From contig CM059563.1 of assembly GCA_030386875.1 (NCBI GenBank), positions 32,774,139 through 32,838,138 of the forward strand: a stretch of 64,000 nucleotides of DNA. The letters run 5' to 3'. Positions 59,230 to 64,000 of this stretch are shown in pieces. Below the pieces are notes generated by a model. That model worked only from the letters and a program-made list of their open reading frames with translations, did not search any database and had not been told where the DNA came from. The position numbers were made by a program, and so were the translations under genes. Each line of letters opens with the position of its first letter. Within the stretch, counting starts at the first letter, position 1. The DNA comes from Morinoia aosen. Lineage: Eukaryota; Arthropoda; Malacostraca; Amphipoda; Talitridae.

Positions 59230-59613
59230 GCCACTCGTACCAAGTCATTGAAAGTGTGTGCATCGCGTTGTTTTCTCTGAAGATCCTGGGAGGCCGACAC
59301 ACAAACAATCACCTCCAACATTCAATCAACATCCCTCAAAACTCTGGTCGCCCCTCGGCAATCAATTCAACTAAGCCACACGGCAATCAATTCAACTAAG
59401 CCACACGGCAATCAATTCAACTAAGCCACACGGCTACCAATCAACCACCCAAGCCTCAAGGCACTAGCAGAAAATAACTACCTCCTTCATATACTCATAT
59501 AATCAAACTGTTACCGCACCTGAGGAACATTACACTAACAAATCCACTCTCGCCGGGATCCACCCCGGATTCCCTCGAGCCGAGGCACCTGCTGAAGTGC
59601 GGCTACTCACTGG
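59230..59613 (+). repeat. inverted 384-bp G2 LTR piece
   Basis: Exact-looking reverse complement of 48434-48817 (and of 59975-60358 in the adjacent LTR). With the neighbouring 5' LTR it forms a long inverted repeat with a spacer of about 360 bases. Confidence 0.92.
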
Positions 59614-60598
59614 CTTTGGACTTCTCCCAAGTTGGGGAACTAATTGAGTTTGAATTTTAAGGTAAGGGTGGAATAGCGAGGAATTTCTCAAGTAACTAGG
59701 AGGATGATATTATTACTTTAAGGGCCACCAGTGCTCGGGGTAGAGCACACTTAATTGATAACAAATGAATGAATGAATCTGACTCAGAAGGGGTTTCTGT
59801 TTAGGTAATTCGAGTTGCCTTCCTGGCATCTATTTTCTCACTTGCACCATTGACCTCTGCAGGATAATGAAGGAACTGGATAATCTCGCCTCGTTTTTTA
59901 TTTTTGACGACTCTGAGTGCTGTGACTACGGCAGCAGTATGGGGGGTCCACTTCTTGAGGAAGGAGATCCGGGTCCAGTGAGTAGCCGCACTTCAGCAGG
60001 TGCCTCGGCTCGAGGGAATCCGGGGTGGATCCCGGCGAGAGTGGATTTGTTAGTGTAATGTTCCTCAGGTGCGGTAACAGTTTGATTATATGAGTATATG
60101 AAGGAGGTAGTTATTTTCTGCTAGTGCCTTGAGGCTTGGGTGGTTGATTGGTAGCCGTGTGGCTTAGTTGAATTGATTGCCGTGTGGCTTAGTTGAATTG
60201 ATTGCCGTGTGGCTTAGTTGAATTGATTGCCGAGGGGCGACCAGAGTTTTGAGGGATGTTGATTGAATGTTGGAGGTGATTGTTTGTGTGTCGGCCTCCC
60301 AGGATCTTCAGAGAAAACAACGCGATGCACACACTTTCAATGACTTGGTACGAGTGGCGCTAGTGCGAGTGAAAATGTTGCCGACACAGCGTCATGGAAG
60401 GTTTCGTTACAACGCAAAAATGATTTCTTAGAGAATGAATTTTTCAGTACACAATTTTAATAGAATTGAGGATAGAAGTTAATTAATTCCGTAATGAAAT
60501 TTTATTCTAATGGTTGGATTTATTTTACTGAATTTTTAAATGATCATTTTGAGAATTTCCGAAATTTATACTGAGTTGCGTGCCGAAGGTTCGCTACA
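59614..60598 (-). repeat. G2 5' LTR
   Basis: Partner of 48070-49057, starting at CTTTGGAC on the plus strand and ending CTACA. By eye it differs by two substitutions and one 4-base indel. Confidence 0.88.
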
Positions 60599-61772
60599 GA
60601 TGCTTCTGGCGGCCGGTGAGTCACCCACATTGAGCCAGACTAGCCGTCGTGATGTTGTGAATCTAGCGCGTTTCATAGCGAGTGTGCTGCAATGTAATGC
60701 TTAGAAATGTCAGACTCTAGATTGACAGTACTTTAGCAGAGAATGTGTGATTTTGACTGATAAACTGATTCCTATTTTTCTTTCACTGTTCAAAGTGGTT
60801 CTGTATCAACGTCCAAACGTTTTCTTTTTTGCTCAGCAATATTTACATAATAGTCAAGCTATGTAAGCTATGTTGTCATAGAAAGTAAATATAACATTGT
60901 AAACAGTGTCATAGGCAGTAGATGTAACATGGAAAGACTGACATTTCAATGCATTTGAATTGACACAGATGATTTTATTTAAGTTTATCGCATTTCATAG
61001 ACTAACATAAAAACAACACGATTTTATATTTAATTAAGAATACAAATCAACCACTGCTTCACTATTCAAAGATGTGTGTATTAAAAAGTACAAACTCATT
61101 GTGGTTCTTCCATGGATTAGACATCAGTCGTTTACATTGAGAAATTTATAACGGCTCATCGTGATGAACTTTGTACCAACTTTGGAAACATGATTTTTTC
61201 TTGCCCTTGTATAGTAATTTCCAAAATATTCATTAAGAAAAAGATATGAAATAAAGTAAAATATTTTGTCAGACGGTTGGCTTCTCACCTATGAGCTGTG
61301 CTGGGCAAGTTGCGCCCGTCAGAAAGGTGGAAGCCTAAAGTTACAGCATTCTCAGTAGACTGAGAATAGGCGCAGAAATTTGAGACCACTAGCCCATGTG
61401 ATTTGTGTTTTCAGAGCGACGTTGATAAATGTGTACTTGCTGCTCTGTGTTTAAATTAAGCGATTTGAATATTAGCGAGGCGTGTCAAATCTTTTCTAGC
61501 ATTAGGCTGGTCAATGAGATAGCCGCTTTTATTTTTGATAATAGGATTTTGCAGTGGCTGATCTGTTGTATCTTAAGTCTGATTCTGCGGCTGGATAGGC
61601 TGTAGTACTAGTCCGCTGTTACCTTTCAGCTTGTCCCTGCGTCAGAGACCTAATTTTTCTGTCCCTTTTTCGCAGGTAGAGTAAAGAAAAAGACAAAGTA
61701 GTCGCTTATTTTATGCGTTAAAATAGGCTATTCCAGGTCTAAAGTGAGGGACCTTCCCCCCATCGTCTGTAA
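60599..61772 (+). repeat. dispersed repeat E, copy 2, right part
   Basis: Resumes with GATGCTTCTGGCGGCCGG and runs through CAGAGACCTAATTTTTC to CCTTCCCCCCATCGTCTG. Matches E1 (37895-38575) in order, though the middle (about 60700-61350) is poorly aligned. Confidence 0.7.
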
Positions 61773-61825
61773 GTATTTTAGGGTATTGTCAGATTGTTCT
61801 GTCAAGAATGCAACAGAAACCTTTC

Positions 61826-62460
61826 TTGTTTTATGAACTTCTTTCCTAGCTTACTGTTTCTGTGCACCTTATGCATAGATTCCGCGTTCCCTCAACTCCA
61901 TACCAAATGGTACCTTCCTCTTTCCTCTCTTGGAACATCTTTGTCGCGGTTAAGGGAGACTAAACTTTCTTAAATAATAATAATAATTGTGTTATGAATT
62001 GTCATTGTGCTATGTTGTTAGCAGGGCGGCGAATCCCCTTTTTTTATGTGCTACTATTCTACCATGACAATGTCCCATGGCCTCTCTTGTTGCCCCCCTG
62101 TCATTAGAATATCATGCCTAGTGCTAGCACTATTCAATTGCCTCTTATGTCTCACTCAGCTATTTCTCGTGTACCTTCGAGGTACGAATTTCCTTTCTTG
62201 TTGTGCGGTGCTATATAAATGGTGCCTTCCTTTTTCCTCTCTTGGAACATCTTTGTCGTGGTTAAGGGAGGCTAAAACCTTCTTATGTAATGATGAATAT
62301 TGTGTTATGAATTCTGTCACTAGAATATCATACCTAGTTCTAACATTATTTGGCCGTTTTTCGTGTCTTACTCAGCTACCTCTCATATACCTTAGAAGTA
62401 TGAAATTCCTTTCTCGTCATGCAGTACCATATACATTAATTCATCATTTGACTATGATCT
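61826..62460 (+). repeat. dispersed repeat R, copies at 62 kb
   Basis: 61826-61985 matches 27830-27990 inside the Harbinger (ATGAACTTCTTTC, GATTCCGCGTTCCCTCAA, GTTAAGGGAGACTAAA, TAA tail). 62215-62300 is a second, shorter match. In addition 62088-62230 and 62325-62460 are a diverged direct duplication (TCATTAGAATATCATGCC versus TCACTAGAATATCATACC). The 140-residue frame at 62046-62468 spans this duplication and is not a convincing gene. Confidence 0.7.
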
Positions 62461-62652
62461 TAAATTAGGATTTTTTTGTCATGCAATTGCTGGCCCGAGT
62501 CTGAATCATACCTGTTTGTGCAGTCTTAGTGAGGCAATGGACCTTGAAAAAAAACGAAGAAACCACATGTTCTTCTTGGTGTCCCTACGCCTTCCGTTCA
62601 TATATGTGCCGAAGTGAAGATAGAATTTCCGCTAGAGCACACATAACAATAC

Positions 62653-62881
62653 TTAACCCTTTAACGCCCACATTTTTTTACTCATATTACCGTTATCACA
62701 ACCGCTATCACTAAACCGACACTGGCATTGGGTAGTCACTCTTATCAAGATGTGGAAGGAACTGCCACTCGGCAGTGAAGTTCAATGGACACATTAGTGA
62801 ACAAATTGAATAAGCAAAACAATATATTATTGTTATTTTTAAAAGAGGACCGTACAGTCCACTTGGGCGTTAAAGGGTTAA
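62653..62881. mobile_element. piggyBac-type MITE, 221 bp
   Basis: Perfect 14-base inverted repeats CCCTTTAACGCCCA (62657-62670) and TGGGCGTTAAAGGG (ending 62877), flanked by TTAA on both sides (62653-62656 and 62878-62881). TTAA targets and CCC-starting termini define piggyBac. No coding capacity. Sequence from 62882 to 63103 shows nothing recognised. Confidence 0.93.
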
Positions 62882-63103
62882 TTCTACTCTACTCTATTCT
62901 ATATATTTCCACCTATCTCCGCTCTACTCTTGCTGGCCACATGTCTGGTAGTTGAGTATTTAAGTTGTAAGGTATCTAAGAGGTGAGTGAATTATTTACC
63001 TTGTGTGATGTGTCATTGCATTTGTCTATTGATGTGCTATTTGTGTATTGATGAGGTGTAATACTATTATCTCTGTCTTGATACATAACAATGTGGTAGT
63101 CGA

Positions 63104-63320
63104 AAACTTTAGGTGAAGGGAAACGAAGAGTATGACAATAGGCAAGAGCCTGTTTTAGATAGCTAAAAGATTGCGCAATAGGTCAGGTCAAACTGTTCGT
63201 TTCAAGCCCTCGCCTGACTACCACTATTTTTCTATCAATTGAACACTTTGCTCCCCAGCAGGGTAGTGATGTGATGCCCGGAAAAATTTAGAAATTACTG
63301 TGAATTTTGTCTTAATTATA
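63104..63320. mobile_element. two Gypsy scraps in opposite orientation
   Basis: 63104-63175 resembles the G1 pol near its RNase H link, coding on the minus strand. 63190-63310 resembles the G1 pol C-terminus and LTR edge, on the plus strand (ACTACCACTATTT; ATGCCCGGAAAAATT). Broken remains of at least two fragments joined head to head. Confidence 0.75.
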
Positions 63321-64000
63321 AGGTATTTTTCTAGATTCAAACTCTAATTTTTGCGTACGATAAAATTAAACTATTTGCACCGTCAACACCTTTGCGGGCA
63401 CTTGAACTTGAACTTGAACTTGAGGGCCAACAGTGTCGGGGCCTTTGTAACGGCCTACAATTCCCTCCACAATTTTCACACAGATAGTTCAGCGCCTGGT
63501 ACCAGACTTGTCCACTAAACTACTCAGGATTTACCAATCCTTGTCACAAGCTGCCATTGGACTGCATCACTGGGATAACCAGTGTGTAAAAACATCATCC
63601 CCAGGCATATTGGATCATTTCTGCCCACTCTACCTGACTGGCTCATTCCAGTCACTGTCTCTTACTCCAGGCACGCACAAGAAATATTTTTATAGCTTCA
63701 ATGATACTCAAATTACACTCCTGATCCAATCCAGCAAGACAGCTCATACCGCAATCATCTTCAGCACATCTAACATACCACTCATTCTCTCCATACTGTC
63801 GGAGTCGGGATTTCTTGTGTTGTTATTCTTATACTGGTATCAATTCGGGAAGGCCCGCCAAAGATACTGCTACCTATATAACGCGCTGTAATGTTAAAGC
63901 AGGAGGCATTCAGTGAAAGCGCCGCCTCGCCGAGCTTACGGCATGTGCGCGTCGCACAGCGGTGCTGGGGCGCTGTCCTGCCCCGCCCGTTCACTGTTCA
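63321..64000. other. right edge, possible promoter
   Basis: Includes a short CTTGAA tandem (63402-63422) and a 127-residue frame (63508-63891) with no motif and a non-ATG start. TATATAAC at 63875 is followed by a TTCAGTG initiator-like site at 63909-63915, in GC-rich sequence running to the window end. It could be an LTR or gene promoter. Confidence 0.35.

Larger units (their letters stand above)
48070..60598 (-). mobile_element. Gypsy element G2, broken, host of G1
   Basis: Ty3/Gypsy fossil on the minus strand inserted in repeat E2. The 3' LTR is 48070-49057, with the C-rich purine-tract complement just inside it. Pol remains (RT, RNase H, integrase) lie at 49211-51945 and, beyond the inserted G1, at 59105-59229. 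The 5' LTR is 59614-60598. Gag and protease are missing, and a 384-base inverted LTR piece (59230-59613) sits beside the 5' LTR. GATG occurs at both outer edges. The LTRs differ at only a few positions by eye, so the insertion looks young. It is broken in several places in addition to the G1 insertion. Confidence 0.9.

Noticed and set aside
62046-62468. 140-residue frame with hydrophobic stretches, a possible membrane protein
   Set aside because: It spans a direct duplication within repeat R and encodes the repeat twice.
63508-63891. 127-residue frame near the right edge
   Set aside because: Non-ATG start, no motif, and no support from context.

Overview
This window is repeat-dominated eukaryotic DNA, most likely from an arthropod and probably an insect. 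That inference rests on the transposon mix (CR1/Jockey-type LINEs, PIF/Harbinger, hAT and piggyBac elements, Ty3/Gypsy LTR elements, tRNA-derived SINEs), the low GC, GT-AG introns in the host gene and transposon genes, and TATA plus TCAGT initiator promoters. I cannot name the species. There is no CRISPR array, rRNA or free-standing tRNA gene. Only one piece of a probable host gene is visible.

1-9.7 kb: a LINE reverse-transcriptase fragment at the left edge, two related tRNA-headed SINE families (A and B), a fold-back MITE, and two copies of a composite repeat (here 'M') built round a 26-bp minisatellite. The two 5' exons of a small secreted cysteine-containing protein lie at 7.58-9.04 kb on the minus strand.

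9.7-24.3 kb: LINE country. There is one nearly complete but inactivated LINE (11.5-14.8 kb), several 3'-end copies and older relics. A 2.27-kb TTA-flanked Harbinger-like element contains the third M copy. SINEs lie beside or inside other repeats, followed by a hAT MITE and a Gypsy pol scrap.

24.3-31.5 kb: a 7.17-kb PIF/Harbinger transposon with matching terminal inverted repeats and both expected genes in convergent orientation. These are a MADF DNA-binding partner (+) and a three-exon DDE nuclease (-); both are inactivated.

31.5-38.6 kb: two inverted arms of about 1 kb, each carrying a short tandem array, face each other. The left arm was hit by a 927-bp Harbinger with a TAA duplication and its own MADF gene, and the right arm preserves the empty site. 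Between the arms lie Gypsy integrase scraps and a strong-looking TATA/Inr promoter.

38.6-47.8 kb: a Gypsy LTR plus pol end (G3), a Gypsy pol fragment held between inverted repeats, and 5 kb of AT-rich sequence without convincing genes.

47.8-61.8 kb: a three-level nest. Repeat E2 is split by Gypsy element G2, which is split by Gypsy element G1. G1 has 1,222-bp LTRs, a GATC target duplication and gag and pol reading frames. It looks whole and young.

61.8-64 kb: a dispersed repeat with a TAA tail, a piggyBac-type MITE and Gypsy scraps.

All calls come from reading the sequence by eye; no database search was run.
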